A model generated the notes under the pieces. It made no database searches. It was not told where the DNA came from and was given only the letters and a program-made list of their open reading frames with translations. The position numbers were made by a program, and so were the translations under genes. A stretch of DNA of 64,000 bases from Salinimonas lutimaris (lineage in GTDB: Bacteria; Pseudomonadota; Gammaproteobacteria; Enterobacterales; Alteromonadaceae). Location of the stretch: NCBI RefSeq assembly GCF_005222225.1, contig NZ_CP036536.1, positions 3,868,001 through 3,932,000 on the forward strand. The letters run 5' to 3'. This document shows, in pieces, positions 17,933 through 26,183 of the stretch (the first letter of the stretch is position 1; every line of letters begins with the position of its first letter).

Positions 17933-18718
17933 GTGACCACATGGCAACAAATTAAACGCCTTTTTTCTCAGGATGTGAGCAGTGAGACTGCTCACAGCGT
18001 CAGTCTGACGGTACAGAAAATTTCTCAGGCCGGCGAACATATTCGCCGGATTACCCTGGGTGGTGCCGCCATACGTAAGCTGCCTGCGCTGCATTCCGGT
18101 AGTCATATTCAGTTACTGTTTGATAAACAGGGTAACCCCGTCACTAACACGGTCACATGTCAGGACGATGTGATAGAGCGGCCGTTTACAGTGCGCTTTT
18201 GCGATCCGCAAATGCTGCTGCTGACCATTGATATTGTTACCTGGCCGGGCCGCTCTTACGGCCCTGCCCGACGTTGGGCGCAAACTGTTCAGCTGGGTGA
18301 GAGCATTCATATCAAAGGACCCTGGCCTGGCCCCCGGCTGGCAGCCGAAGCCGACGAGGTGCTGCTGGCCGGAGAAGCGGATGCCATTCCGGCTATTGCT
18401 CATCACCTGGAAACCCTGAATCCGGCCAGCTACGGCACGGTTATTCTGCATTGTCCGGGAATGAGTGAAAATATTGTTTTCAGTAAGCCGCCTAATGTGC
18501 AGATTATCTGGGTTAATCAACCTGATTCCAGTTTGCTGGCGGCATTACAGCAGCACGCACCAGCTGGCGGCAGTCCGGCTATCTGGCTGGGCGCCCGACC
18601 CGATGACATGGCGACCCTGAAAGCGTGGATTGCCCAGACCTATTTGTCTGCTGCCCACTACATCCAGCTAACCGCGTACACCGGCGATGAAGACCCGGTG
18701 GGCTCGTTGTCGGCATAA
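17933..18718 (+). CDS. Second, divergent siderophore-interacting protein
   Basis: Family member of 261 aa following the first copy. It keeps the fold, with RPFTVR in place of RxYTVR, YGPARRWA in place of GPASxWA and GPWPGPRL near the flavin phosphate site. It lacks the charged QGRSEDQHK end. The aromatic change Y to F in the FAD motif and the missing C-terminal tail suggest altered cofactor or substrate use. The start is uncertain: no ATG fits, and a GTG at 17933 with a weak AGG upstream is the best choice; the frame is open back to 17789. Likely the same operon and Fur control. Confidence 0.75.
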   Translation: MTTWQQIKRLFSQDVSSETAHSVSLTVQKISQAGEHIRRITLGGAAIRKLPALHSGSHIQLLFDKQGNPVTNTVTCQDDVIERPFTVRFCDPQMLLLTIDIVTWPGRSYGPARRWAQTVQLGESIHIKGPWPGPRLAAEADEVLLAGEADAIPAIAHHLETLNPASYGTVILHCPGMSENIVFSKPPNVQIIWVNQPDSSLLAALQQHAPAGGSPAIWLGARPDDMATLKAWIAQTYLSAAHYIQLTAYTGDEDPVGSLSA

Positions 18719-18757
18719 ACCCGAACACACGACTATAAGGACATTGTGTAAACCTTT

Positions 18758-19258
18758 ATGATTTTGACTATTCGTCCCGAACAGCCTGAAGATATCTCAG
18801 AGATTCGCGAAATTGTAAAAAGCGCATTTCGAGAGGCACCACACACCAGCACTAAAGAGCATTTTCTGGTCGACTTGCTACGTGAGAAAGGTGACCTTCA
18901 TTTATCCCGTGTGGCCGAGCAGGACGGCTGTATGGTGGGCCACATTGCGGTGAGTAGTGTTAAACTGTCGTGCGGCGCAAAAAACTGGTTTGGAATTGGT
19001 CCGGTTTCTGTGGTGCCCGATTTTCAGGGTCAGGGTGGCGGGTCAAAACTGATTGCAAGTACGCTTTCCCAGTTGCGTGATGCCGGGGCGGCAGGCTGCG
19101 TTCTGGTAGGTGATCCGGCGTATTACACGCGGTTTGGCTTTCGTCATGTCAGCGCACTAACGTATGCGGGTATTCCTGAAGGGTATTTTCTGGCGTTATC
19201 GTTTAATAATCGCTATCCCAGTGGCTCTGTAACCTATCCGGATGCATTTTCTCACTGA
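18758..19258 (+). CDS. GNAT-family N-acetyltransferase (YhbS-like)
   Basis: Single-domain acetyltransferase of 166 aa. The acetyl-CoA loop (VVPDFQGQGGGSKLI, near residues 86-100) fits the Q/RxxGxG/A pattern, and VLVGDPAYYTRFGF near 119-132 is typical of YhbS-like members. The acceptor is unknown. It follows the second siderophore-interacting protein by 39 bp, so it may be cotranscribed, although no link to iron is evident. Confidence 0.8.
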   Translation: MILTIRPEQPEDISEIREIVKSAFREAPHTSTKEHFLVDLLREKGDLHLSRVAEQDGCMVGHIAVSSVKLSCGAKNWFGIGPVSVVPDFQGQGGGSKLIASTLSQLRDAGAAGCVLVGDPAYYTRFGFRHVSALTYAGIPEGYFLALSFNNRYPSGSVTYPDAFSH

Positions 19259-19366
19259 TTGAATCAGCGCAAATAACACAGTTTGGATGGGGCAAGTCCT
19301 TTGCTCCGGGATTTTCATTATAGAGTGATAATCACTGTAAAGTGATGATAGGGTTGAGGTTACTGG

Positions 19367-19792
19367 TTACCTGACGACAGCTTGTGGCTCATTGTGCTCC
19401 GCCTGATGAGACGCCATGAAAGGCAGATTACCCAGCGGTTTGTCACCGTAGTTACTGTGCAGATAGTCGCTGATGTAGGAAATTCCCGCCAGATTGGTAC
19501 AGGTTGTTTTAGGTACGGTATCCAGATGCGGATTCTGCCGGGTGAACCAGTCCAGCATCAGGTCAGTATCCCCATCTGACAATGCATAAAGTAAATGATA
19601 CATACGAATAAATGCGACCTGCACTTCGCTCTCATCAGAGTTTACATCAAACCCCACCAGTGAGGTGGTGTCCAGTGCCTGTTCGCTGATTCCCAGTATC
19701 TGAGCGGCTTCACGGCGTGTCAGCCCCAGTTCCTGATATGCCCAGGTAAACGCCTTCATTACTACAGCAGGCGGATTGTTTGCCATTGTCAT
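19367..19792 (-). CDS. Orphan Xre/MbcA/ParS-like antitoxin-type regulator
   Basis: Protein of 141 aa with an N-terminal helix-turn-helix (LGLTRREAAQILGISEQAL, about residues 21-39) and a C-terminal part resembling the MbcA/ParS toxin-binding region (WFTRQNPHLDTVPKTT near 82-97). In known pairs this antitoxin sits beside a RES- or similar NAD-consuming toxin; none is encoded on either side here. The ATG at 19792 has a strong AAGGAG site. A dyad in its upstream region suggests autoregulation. It may act as a free transcription factor rather than an antitoxin. Confidence 0.65.
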   Translation of the reverse strand: MTMANNPPAVVMKAFTWAYQELGLTRREAAQILGISEQALDTTSLVGFDVNSDESEVQVAFIRMYHLLYALSDGDTDLMLDWFTRQNPHLDTVPKTTCTNLAGISYISDYLHSNYGDKPLGNLPFMASHQAEHNEPQAVVR

Positions 19793-19835
19793 GACCAAAT
19801 CTCCTTCTGATTTTTGCAAAATTGCAAAATTTATG

Positions 19836-19876
19836 TTGCAGAAAGTGTTCCACAATTTCATGAAACACTTTTGCAA
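19836..19876. promoter_or_regulatory. Inverted repeat upstream of the Xre-like gene
   Basis: TTGCAGAAAGTGTT at 19836-19849 faces AACACTTTTGCAA at 19864-19876 across a 14-bp spacer. A further TTGCAAAATTGCAAAA tract lies 3' of it at 19814-19829. Together they look like an autoregulatory operator 44-84 bp before the start codon. Confidence 0.5.
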
Positions 19877-19903
19877 CCTGCGGGAAGCCCTCCCGCAGCG
19901 TCA

Positions 19904-20464
19904 TTATGCTGCCAGTAATTTTGACAGTTCAGCGAAGGTAGGCTGTTGTTGAATATCCAAAGGCAGGCGCAAAATCCGGGCAATATCACTGACGCTGATC
20001 ACTCCACGGATTTCATGGCTCTCGCGGTCGGTTACCAAACAATGATGATGACCATTGTTTTTCAGGGTTTCTACCACGTCACCCACTTTGGCACGACTTA
20101 GCTGCTCGTAATCAAAACTATGCAGGGTGGTTTTAGGTTGCATGAAGTCGCGGGCCGACAGCTCTTCTCTGCTTCGACCCTCAGAGACTTTTTGCATAAT
20201 GTGCTGGGCACTTAAATCGGTCAGAGTAACAATGCCGACAAACTGCTCGTTTTTATCCAGCACCAGTTTCATTTTAACATGTGACTGTTTCATCAGACGT
20301 TCCAGCTCCACTGCCGGTGTATCGTCATCAATCACAATCGGCTCACGTACTGCGAAGTCTGTCATGACTTCCAGTGCCGGAGAATGCAGGGTGACGGCCA
20401 GTTGAGCCTGAGGCCAGGCCAGTTTGTCTACTTGTTCGGTTTTATATAGAGGAAGCGAGTGCAT
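19904..20464 (-). CDS. CBS-domain pair protein
   Basis: Protein of 186 aa with a short N-terminal stretch and two CBS modules (about residues 32-95 and 105-172: VMTDFAVREPIVIDDDTPA starts the first, VLDKNEQFVGIVTLTDL ends it, and CLVTDRESHEIRGVISVSDIAR ends the second). Such stand-alone pairs bind adenosyl nucleotides and modulate partner proteins. AAGGAG precedes the ATG. Upstream by 56 bp is a small secreted protein gene; downstream by 111 bp is the Xre-like gene. Confidence 0.85.
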   Translation of the reverse strand: MHSLPLYKTEQVDKLAWPQAQLAVTLHSPALEVMTDFAVREPIVIDDDTPAVELERLMKQSHVKMKLVLDKNEQFVGIVTLTDLSAQHIMQKVSEGRSREELSARDFMQPKTTLHSFDYEQLSRAKVGDVVETLKNNGHHHCLVTDRESHEIRGVISVSDIARILRLPLDIQQQPTFAELSKLLAA

Positions 20465-20520
20465 AATAGCATCTCCTTAAATTTTGTTTGTCGTTATGAC
20501 GCCAGGCGCCACGGGTAAGA

Positions 20521-20820
20521 TCAGGCAAACAAAGCAAAAGGAGGAGCGCGGATTTGTGGACCAGCCTGATACCGGACGGGCAAACAGGCAATAGAGACAA
20601 AGGCTGGTTCGCTGACAGTGTGCAGCCCGGTTACCGACAGGGTCGCAGCCACCGTGTTTCCGTCAAGGTCGCTGTCACCCAACGTGTCTGTGGCAACATC
20701 CCCGACAGAAGCAATCTGAACCAGGGTCATCCGCTTGTCATGAGCGTCAGCCGCGACCTGCCCGGTCACCTGTGACGGCGATAGCATGATCAGACTAAAC
20801 AGTAATATCCACTTGCTCAT
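20521..20820 (-). CDS. Small predicted secreted protein, unknown function
   Basis: A 99-aa product with a signal peptide (MSKWILLFSLIMLSPSQVTG) and an acidic middle, ending in a hydrophobic PPFALFA tail. No domain recognised. The longer frame to 20880 is not needed. The Shine-Dalgarno is weak, so this is a moderate call. Confidence 0.4.
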   Translation of the reverse strand: MSKWILLFSLIMLSPSQVTGQVAADAHDKRMTLVQIASVGDVATDTLGDSDLDGNTVAATLSVTGLHTVSEPAFVSIACLPVRYQAGPQIRAPPFALFA

Positions 20821-21018
20821 ATCAAGACTTAATTGATGACTACAGTAGTAGTATATGGACGTTGCACTAAATTCAATCACCCGCTAGTCGTCGTTTTTCG
20901 ATAACTTGGCGATAAAACCAGCACAACTCTGCTCAAATCCTGTTCAGCGGATAAATTATTTCTTCAGTCAGGCAACATTTGCTAGAGTGCTGGCACGTAA
21001 ATCTTGCCAGGTAAAATC

Positions 21019-21909
21019 ATGAACAAAACCCTGCTCGGCACTATACTGGTTACCGCTATGCTGGTAACTGGCTGCACCACAACAACATCCGTCCCGCCGG
21101 TGGTTGTCAGTGATACTGACGTCACCAGTTTTTCCGATATCAGCACACATATCGGTCAGCTGAATGCCCGTTACGGCGCCGACAAAGTGCTGATTGTGAC
21201 TGATATCGATAACACATTGCTGACCAGCACCAGCGATCTGGGCAGTGATATCTGGTATCAGTGGCAGGCCGGCAAGCTGTCTGTCAAGCCGCACCCTGAT
21301 CAGCAGGTGAATTGTCTGTATGCTGATGCCATCGGACTTTTATACGAGTTGGCGCCACAACAGCTGATTGAACCGGGCACACCACAATGGCTGGCTCGCT
21401 GGCAGCAACAGGGCAATCATGTTGTTGCACTGACCGCCCGCTCGCCATCTACCCGCGCCGCTACCGAGCGCGAACTGGCCCGGGCCGGTATGGATTTCAC
21501 TAAAACCCCGTTAACCACCGCCGACAATACACAACTGATGATAAACGGTGCGGATGCCCGGCCGTACACCTACCTGAACGGTATCATGATGACCTCGGGG
21601 CAACATAAAGGGCATATGCTACAAACACTGCTGGATAAAGCCGGACAGACCTTTCAGGCCATTGTGTTTATTGATGACAGTGACAAAAATGTCAGTCACA
21701 TGACCGAGGCTTATGAATTACAGGGAGATACCAGTTTAACCGCATTTCATTACACCCTGGTAGAAGAACGCAGAATCGCGCGGTTTGGCGCGGTGTTAAC
21801 CCCGCAGCAGGCCGATACCATGGCCAGTCAGTGGCAGGCACTCAACCGGACTTTGAATGACATCTACCCGGCGCGGGATAAACAAGGGACCTGTCTGACC
21901 CCTCAATAA
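21019..21909 (+). CDS. DUF2608 HAD-like lipoprotein
   Basis: Predicted lipoprotein of 296 aa with lipobox VTGC (Cys19). The body is a haloacid-dehalogenase-like fold: TDIDNTLL (D62 and D64, nucleophile and acid/base), ALTARS (motif II, near 141-146) and FIDDSDKNV (motif IV, near 215-223). It therefore probably is a periplasmic phosphatase or phosphotransferase; DUF2608 proteins have no defined substrate. The ATG at 21019 gives a clean signal peptide; one five codons upstream is possible. The stop codon lies in a short direct repeat (CCTCAATAACACT at 21901 and 21917). Confidence 0.8.
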   Translation: MNKTLLGTILVTAMLVTGCTTTTSVPPVVVSDTDVTSFSDISTHIGQLNARYGADKVLIVTDIDNTLLTSTSDLGSDIWYQWQAGKLSVKPHPDQQVNCLYADAIGLLYELAPQQLIEPGTPQWLARWQQQGNHVVALTARSPSTRAATERELARAGMDFTKTPLTTADNTQLMINGADARPYTYLNGIMMTSGQHKGHMLQTLLDKAGQTFQAIVFIDDSDKNVSHMTEAYELQGDTSLTAFHYTLVEERRIARFGAVLTPQQADTMASQWQALNRTLNDIYPARDKQGTCLTPQ

Positions 21910-21939
21910 CACTGCACCTCAATAACACTACGTGACACC

Positions 21940-21970
21940 GGCATCAGGAATGCGGCACACCCCTGATGCC
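21940..21970. repeat. Inverted repeat between convergent genes
   Basis: GGCATCAGG at 21940-21948 and CCTGATGCC at 21962-21970 can pair over a 13-nt loop. It lies between the convergent HAD and ndh stops. No T-run follows on either strand, so it may be a Rho-independent-like hairpin of poor quality or an RNA-stabilising stem. Confidence 0.45.
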
Positions 21971-21982
21971 ACTAGCGATGAC

Positions 21983-23275
21983 TCAGTGCAGTTTGAACTT
22001 AGGCCCGACAATATTGCTGACCTTGCGACTAAACAGGGTCAGAATACCTTTGAACCAGCCGTGCACCGCAAACTGATGATTGTTGTACAGTGACACATAG
22101 ACCAGCTTAGCCAGCCGGCCCTCCACAAACATGCTGCCGTTGGATAATGCGCCCATCAGGCTACCAACGGTACTGTATTTGCTCAGATGCACCAGCGAGC
22201 CGTAATCTTTATAGGTGTAGGGCTCCAGTTTTTTCCCTTCAAACAGGGCTTTAATATTGTTTGCTGCGGTACTGGCCATTTGGTGGGCAGACTGTGCCCG
22301 CGGTGGCACCCAGGAGCCGTCTTTTTGCTGAAAACCGCAGCTGTCACCAATCACAAAAATATCGTTATCCACGGTGCTGCGCAGTTCAGGCGTCACCAGA
22401 ATCTGGTTAGCCCGGTTGGTTTCAAACACATCCATTTCCACCAGAAAGTCCGGCGCTTTCACCCCCGCTGACCAGACCATCAAATCGGCTTCAATCAGCT
22501 CACCTTCGCTGGTCATAAAGCCTTTTTCGGTCGCTTCCGACACCTTGGTGCCCTCGCGCACGGTAATGCCCAGCTTAAGTAGCGCTTTTTTCGCTGACAT
22601 AGCAATTCGCTCAGGCAGCGCCGGTAAAACCCGCGGGCCGGCCTCTATGATCGTTACTTTTAATCGTTCTGAGGACATTTCCGGCATACCGTAAGCTCTG
22701 GCCAGATTAGCCACGTGGTGCAGCTGTGCAGCCAGCTCGGTGCCGGTTGCCCCGGCCCCTACAATCCCCACCTGTAGCACGCTTTTGTCCACTGCCGACT
22801 GGGTTATTTTCAACAGCTGATTAAGCAGGGCTTTGTGAAAACATTCGGCCTGATGCAGGGAGTCCAGGGTAAAGCAGTTATCTTTGACACCGGGCGTGCC
22901 AAAGTCATTACAGACGCTGCCCATAGCCAGCACCAGATAATCATAGCTTAAAGTTCGTTCAGGCAGGATTTGCTGATGATTGTCATCAAATAACGGCGCC
23001 AGAATAATCTCTTTATTGTCACGGTCGATGTGCCGCATTGCGCCAAGCTGAAACTGATAATGATTACGTACCGCGTGCATCCGGTAATCCACACCATCAG
23101 AGTTTTTATCAATCACACCGGCAGCCACTTCGTGCAGCAGGGGCTTCCAGACATGAGTACGGGCCTTGTCGACCAGAATGATTTCGGCTTCTTTGCGTTT
23201 GCCTAAAGAGCGGCTCAGGCGGGTCACCAGTTCCAGTCCTCCGGCGCCACCGCCGACCACAACGATCTTCTTCAT
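21983..23275 (-). CDS. ndh: Type II NADH:quinone oxidoreductase (NDH-2)
   Basis: Peripheral membrane flavoenzyme of 430 aa that passes electrons from NADH to quinone without proton pumping. The FAD Rossmann motif (VVGGGAGGLEL, residues 5-15), the middle motif VLAMGS, the NADH Rossmann motif (GIVGAGATGTELA, near 172-184) and FVIGDS near 308-313 are in the right order. The C-terminal amphipathic end (FKGILTLFSRKVSNIVGP) should bind the membrane. It complements the bd oxidase earlier in the window as an uncoupled respiratory chain. Confidence 0.93.
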   Translation of the reverse strand: MKKIVVVGGGAGGLELVTRLSRSLGKRKEAEIILVDKARTHVWKPLLHEVAAGVIDKNSDGVDYRMHAVRNHYQFQLGAMRHIDRDNKEIILAPLFDDNHQQILPERTLSYDYLVLAMGSVCNDFGTPGVKDNCFTLDSLHQAECFHKALLNQLLKITQSAVDKSVLQVGIVGAGATGTELAAQLHHVANLARAYGMPEMSSERLKVTIIEAGPRVLPALPERIAMSAKKALLKLGITVREGTKVSEATEKGFMTSEGELIEADLMVWSAGVKAPDFLVEMDVFETNRANQILVTPELRSTVDNDIFVIGDSCGFQQKDGSWVPPRAQSAHQMASTAANNIKALFEGKKLEPYTYKDYGSLVHLSKYSTVGSLMGALSNGSMFVEGRLAKLVYVSLYNNHQFAVHGWFKGILTLFSRKVSNIVGPKFKLH

Positions 23276-23759
23276 GATATTTACCTTGTTTAATCTTTCC
23301 AGCCATAAACACGAAGGGTGACATGCTTATGGCTGGCACGACTGCAGGTAAGTTCAGTACAACACCACATGTGATAAAAAGAGTAAGGACAATACTTTAC
23401 TATGCGCCTATCGGCCTCTGCATTCAAATCGCAGGTCGCGAAATCCGGCTGTATTGTCGAAATCATCGCATCTCCGTAACCCGGCTGTTGGGTTATGCCG
23501 GTGATGATGAACAGCAACAGGTTATTCGTTGTTTTTCGGATATATCCCTGCTTCGGATCGCCACTGCCATCAAAAACCTGTACGAACAGGCAAATTAAAA
23601 AAACTTCAACCCTCTCATTTACATAGCTTTTTCCTTAAACCTTTCGCTACTGGTTACGTATCAACCAATAAGATCATGCCTTTTTGTCAGAGCGGCGAAT
23701 GATTTGCATAAATCAGAGCAGTTTATTTACAGCATATGCAATTAAGAGAGTAGGACTAC
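23276..23759. other. Intergenic region with one doubtful small frame
   Basis: Nearly 500 bp with no secure gene. A plus-strand frame from a GTG at 23371 to 23598 would encode 75 aa ending RIATAIKNLYEQAN, which looks protein-like, but there is no Shine-Dalgarno and overlapping frames are open on the other strand. It may hold the ndh promoter on the left and that of the DUF2721 gene on the right. Confidence 0.3.
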
Positions 23760-24242
23760 GTGGATACCTTGATACCCAGCTTATCTCAGCTCATTGAGTT
23801 TTCTGTTGCCCCGGTGTTTTTATTAACCGGTGTAGCTGGCTTTTTAAGTGTCATGTCAGGCCGTCTTGGCCGTATTTCCGACCGGGTCAGGGTATCGGAG
23901 CGGCGTATTCAGACTCTGGCCGACCCGGAACTGGTGGAACGATCTAAACAGGAAATTATTGTACTATGGAGCCGGGTCAGGGCTGCCAACTGGGCTATTG
24001 GATTTTGTGTGGCCGCCGGTCTGATGATTTGTCTGGTGATCGGTGCGTTGTTTGCCGGCTCGTTGCTGGTCATTGACCTGAAAATCCCGATTATTCTGCT
24101 GTTTGTACTGGCCATGTTGTTTTTGATTTGTGCTCTGGTGCTGTTTCTGGTTGAGGTGCGTATGGCCACCCGCGGCATTGATATCGTGCGCACTATCCAC
24201 AAACCAACTAAAAACCGGCGCGGCCCGATTCCGCCTTTATAA
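23760..24242 (+). CDS. DUF2721 membrane protein
   Basis: Membrane protein of 160 aa. A first hydrophobic segment (VAPVFLLTGVAGFLSVMSG) is followed by a basic amphipathic helix (RLGRISDRVRVSERRIQTL, about residues 37-55), and two further helices lie near 78-105 and 110-132. This is the DUF2721 pattern. It starts at a GTG with TAGGA 7 nt upstream. No function is known for the family. Confidence 0.75.
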   Translation: MDTLIPSLSQLIEFSVAPVFLLTGVAGFLSVMSGRLGRISDRVRVSERRIQTLADPELVERSKQEIIVLWSRVRAANWAIGFCVAAGLMICLVIGALFAGSLLVIDLKIPIILLFVLAMLFLICALVLFLVEVRMATRGIDIVRTIHKPTKNRRGPIPPL

Positions 24243-24279
24243 CCCTGAGCGGGCGCCAGGCCCGCTGCCATCATTGGCC

Positions 24280-24897
24280 TTACGGTCTGGCCAGAAACTG
24301 TTTTAGCGAATCATCAATGGTGAAATAGTCCCCCGGACCACCACCACGTAACACCGGATTGGCAGCGGTGGTCTGGTAAATCCCGTCCTTGATCGTGTCT
24401 TTTCGGATATGCACTGCGACCACCTGCCCAAACACCATCCAGGTGTCGGTTGGCTCGCCCAGATGATCGGTCAGACGCACAATCTGGGTTTTGCGGCACT
24501 CCATAATGGCCGGACTGTTTGCCACATGCGGCACCGCCACCTCCCGGCTCTGACCTTTTGGCAACCCCGCCAGCTCAAATTCATCCACGCCCGGTTCGAC
24601 CATGGCAGCGCTTTGGTTCATTGGCTCAAGCAACGCCTCACTGACCAGATTCCAGCAAAATTCACCGGTTTGCTCAATATTATGCAGGCTGTCTTTGGCG
24701 CCCACACTGGCAAAACCTATAATAGGCGGGGTGTAGTTAAACGCATTAAAAAAACTATAGGGTGCCAGATTCACAATGCCGTGGTTGTCCTGGCTTGAAA
24801 TCCAGCCGATCGGCCGCGGTGCGATAATGGCATTAAACGGATCATGGCTCAGGCCGTGCCCGTCAGCCGGGTTATAGGTGTGATAATCGTTTTGCAT
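24280..24897 (-). CDS. Flavin reductase-like FMN-binding protein
   Basis: Protein of 205 aa of the flavin reductase-like split-barrel family. The start of the fold (PFNAIIAPRPIGWISSQ, near residues 20-36) and NLAPYSFFNAFNYTPPIIGF (near 43-62) are the FMN-binding segments seen in DIM6/NTAB proteins. These enzymes reduce flavins or act as flavin oxidoreductases; no partner monooxygenase is next to it. The ATG at 24897 is preferred to a TTG one codon upstream. Confidence 0.85.
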   Translation of the reverse strand: MQNDYHTYNPADGHGLSHDPFNAIIAPRPIGWISSQDNHGIVNLAPYSFFNAFNYTPPIIGFASVGAKDSLHNIEQTGEFCWNLVSEALLEPMNQSAAMVEPGVDEFELAGLPKGQSREVAVPHVANSPAIMECRKTQIVRLTDHLGEPTDTWMVFGQVVAVHIRKDTIKDGIYQTTAANPVLRGGGPGDYFTIDDSLKQFLARP

Positions 24898-24959
24898 CAA
24901 AGTCAGTCCGACAGTTATCAGGTGCGCTTAGGTACGCACCTGCTGTGGTTTTTGTTTAC

Positions 24960-25985
24960 TTAGCGGCGGGCCAGTTCATCAAGCACCGCAAATAAGGCGT
25001 TGGCACCGATGCGTGACACTGCCTCGTCATAAATATGCTCAACATTCATGCCTTCCTGGCCACCGGCCAGATCACTGACCGCACGGATAATCATCCAGTC
25101 GATGTCATTAATGGTGCAAACCTGCCCAACCGCCGCCGATTCCATTTCGGTGACCTCTGCATTAAACACATCCCGGGTCCATTTACGGTACTCCCGGTTA
25201 TCCAGAAAAACCGAACCGGTCACGCCATTGCCGCCCACACTGAGCGTAGCATTGCGCTTATCCAGCACTGGCTGTGCCGGCATATTTTCAAAAGCGCGCC
25301 GTGCAGCGCTCAGCAATGGCTGTGAAGCAGAAAAATAGGGCGTGTCCTGCGGGGCATTCATCCCTTGTTTGATAATCAGCACTTCATCCGGGTGAATAAA
25401 ACCAAAGGGTTTATAGTCAGGACGGTGAAAATCGACAGACTTACGGGCAGGCTGCTCTTGCATAAATTTCGCATAGTATTCAGGAACCAGGTATTCGCCT
25501 TCACGGTCAGGATCCGGATTCGCATACACGCTTTCATCATGGTAATACCAGCGCTCAGGCACGATCACATCACCAGGCTGCCACTTAGGATTTACCGCCC
25601 CGGCAATGCCCATATACACCACCTGTTTCACCGGAAAATAATCAAACGCCATCTGCATCGACATGGCCGCATTGGCAATGCTCATGCCGGTGGCAAAAAT
25701 CAGTACCGGCTCGTCATGATACTGACCAATCCGATAGGTAATGCCTTTAAACTGCACCACCTGTTCAATGCTGGCACCTTCATCCGCCTGAATACGACCT
25801 AAAATACCTTTCATCTCAGGCTCATAGGCTACCACTATGGCGGTCATCCCGGGCCCGTCAAACTGTTTCGGGCCATATTCAGCAGAAACAATATCGGATA
25901 CGGGGGTAGTCGAGCAGGCACTGACAGCGATACAAAAAACGGCTATAACAATAACGTAAAACGGGGAACACCAGCGTGTTTTCAT
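24960..25985 (-). CDS. Exported lipoprotein of the nucleoside phosphorylase (MTAN/PNP) superfamily
   Basis: Unusual member of the phosphorylase superfamily: 341 aa with a signal peptide and lipobox VSAC (Cys24). The catalytic module shows FATGMSIANAAMSMQ (ribose/phosphate-site loop, near 95-110), VVYMGIAGAVNPKWQPGDVIVP (near 123-144) and TEMESAAVGQVC (near 285-296), the last being the ribose-binding Met-Glu and purine Asp region. It should cleave nucleosides outside the inner membrane, perhaps for purine salvage. The ATG at 25985 gives the signal peptide. Cytoplasmic MTA/SAH nucleosidase is about 230 aa; the extra length lies between the core motifs. Confidence 0.8.
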   Translation of the reverse strand: MKTRWCSPFYVIVIAVFCIAVSACSTTPVSDIVSAEYGPKQFDGPGMTAIVVAYEPEMKGILGRIQADEGASIEQVVQFKGITYRIGQYHDEPVLIFATGMSIANAAMSMQMAFDYFPVKQVVYMGIAGAVNPKWQPGDVIVPERWYYHDESVYANPDPDREGEYLVPEYYAKFMQEQPARKSVDFHRPDYKPFGFIHPDEVLIIKQGMNAPQDTPYFSASQPLLSAARRAFENMPAQPVLDKRNATLSVGGNGVTGSVFLDNREYRKWTRDVFNAEVTEMESAAVGQVCTINDIDWMIIRAVSDLAGGQEGMNVEHIYDEAVSRIGANALFAVLDELARR

Positions 25986-26183
25986 AAGTGAAGGATAATC
26001 CGACAAAGAAACGGGTCATACCTTTACCTTAGCAATATTTGTCGGTGGTTAGAATGTATTAATTACAGTCTGGACCAGTTGCCAGCAGGGTAAAAACCAG
26101 CCACAGTAGAGCCTTGCATTACTCACCCCACGGACAGGACCGGTTTGGGTCTGCCCGCTCACTCACTGTTGCAGGAGCCACAC

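Noticed and set aside
19324..19336. AGTGATAATCACT palindrome after the Xre-like gene
   Set aside because: Thirteen bases, no T-run on either strand and no clear promoter; not enough to call an operator or terminator.
23290..23517. 75-aa minus-strand open frame upstream of ndh
   Set aside because: No ribosome site or protein-like composition; overlaps an equally open plus-strand frame.
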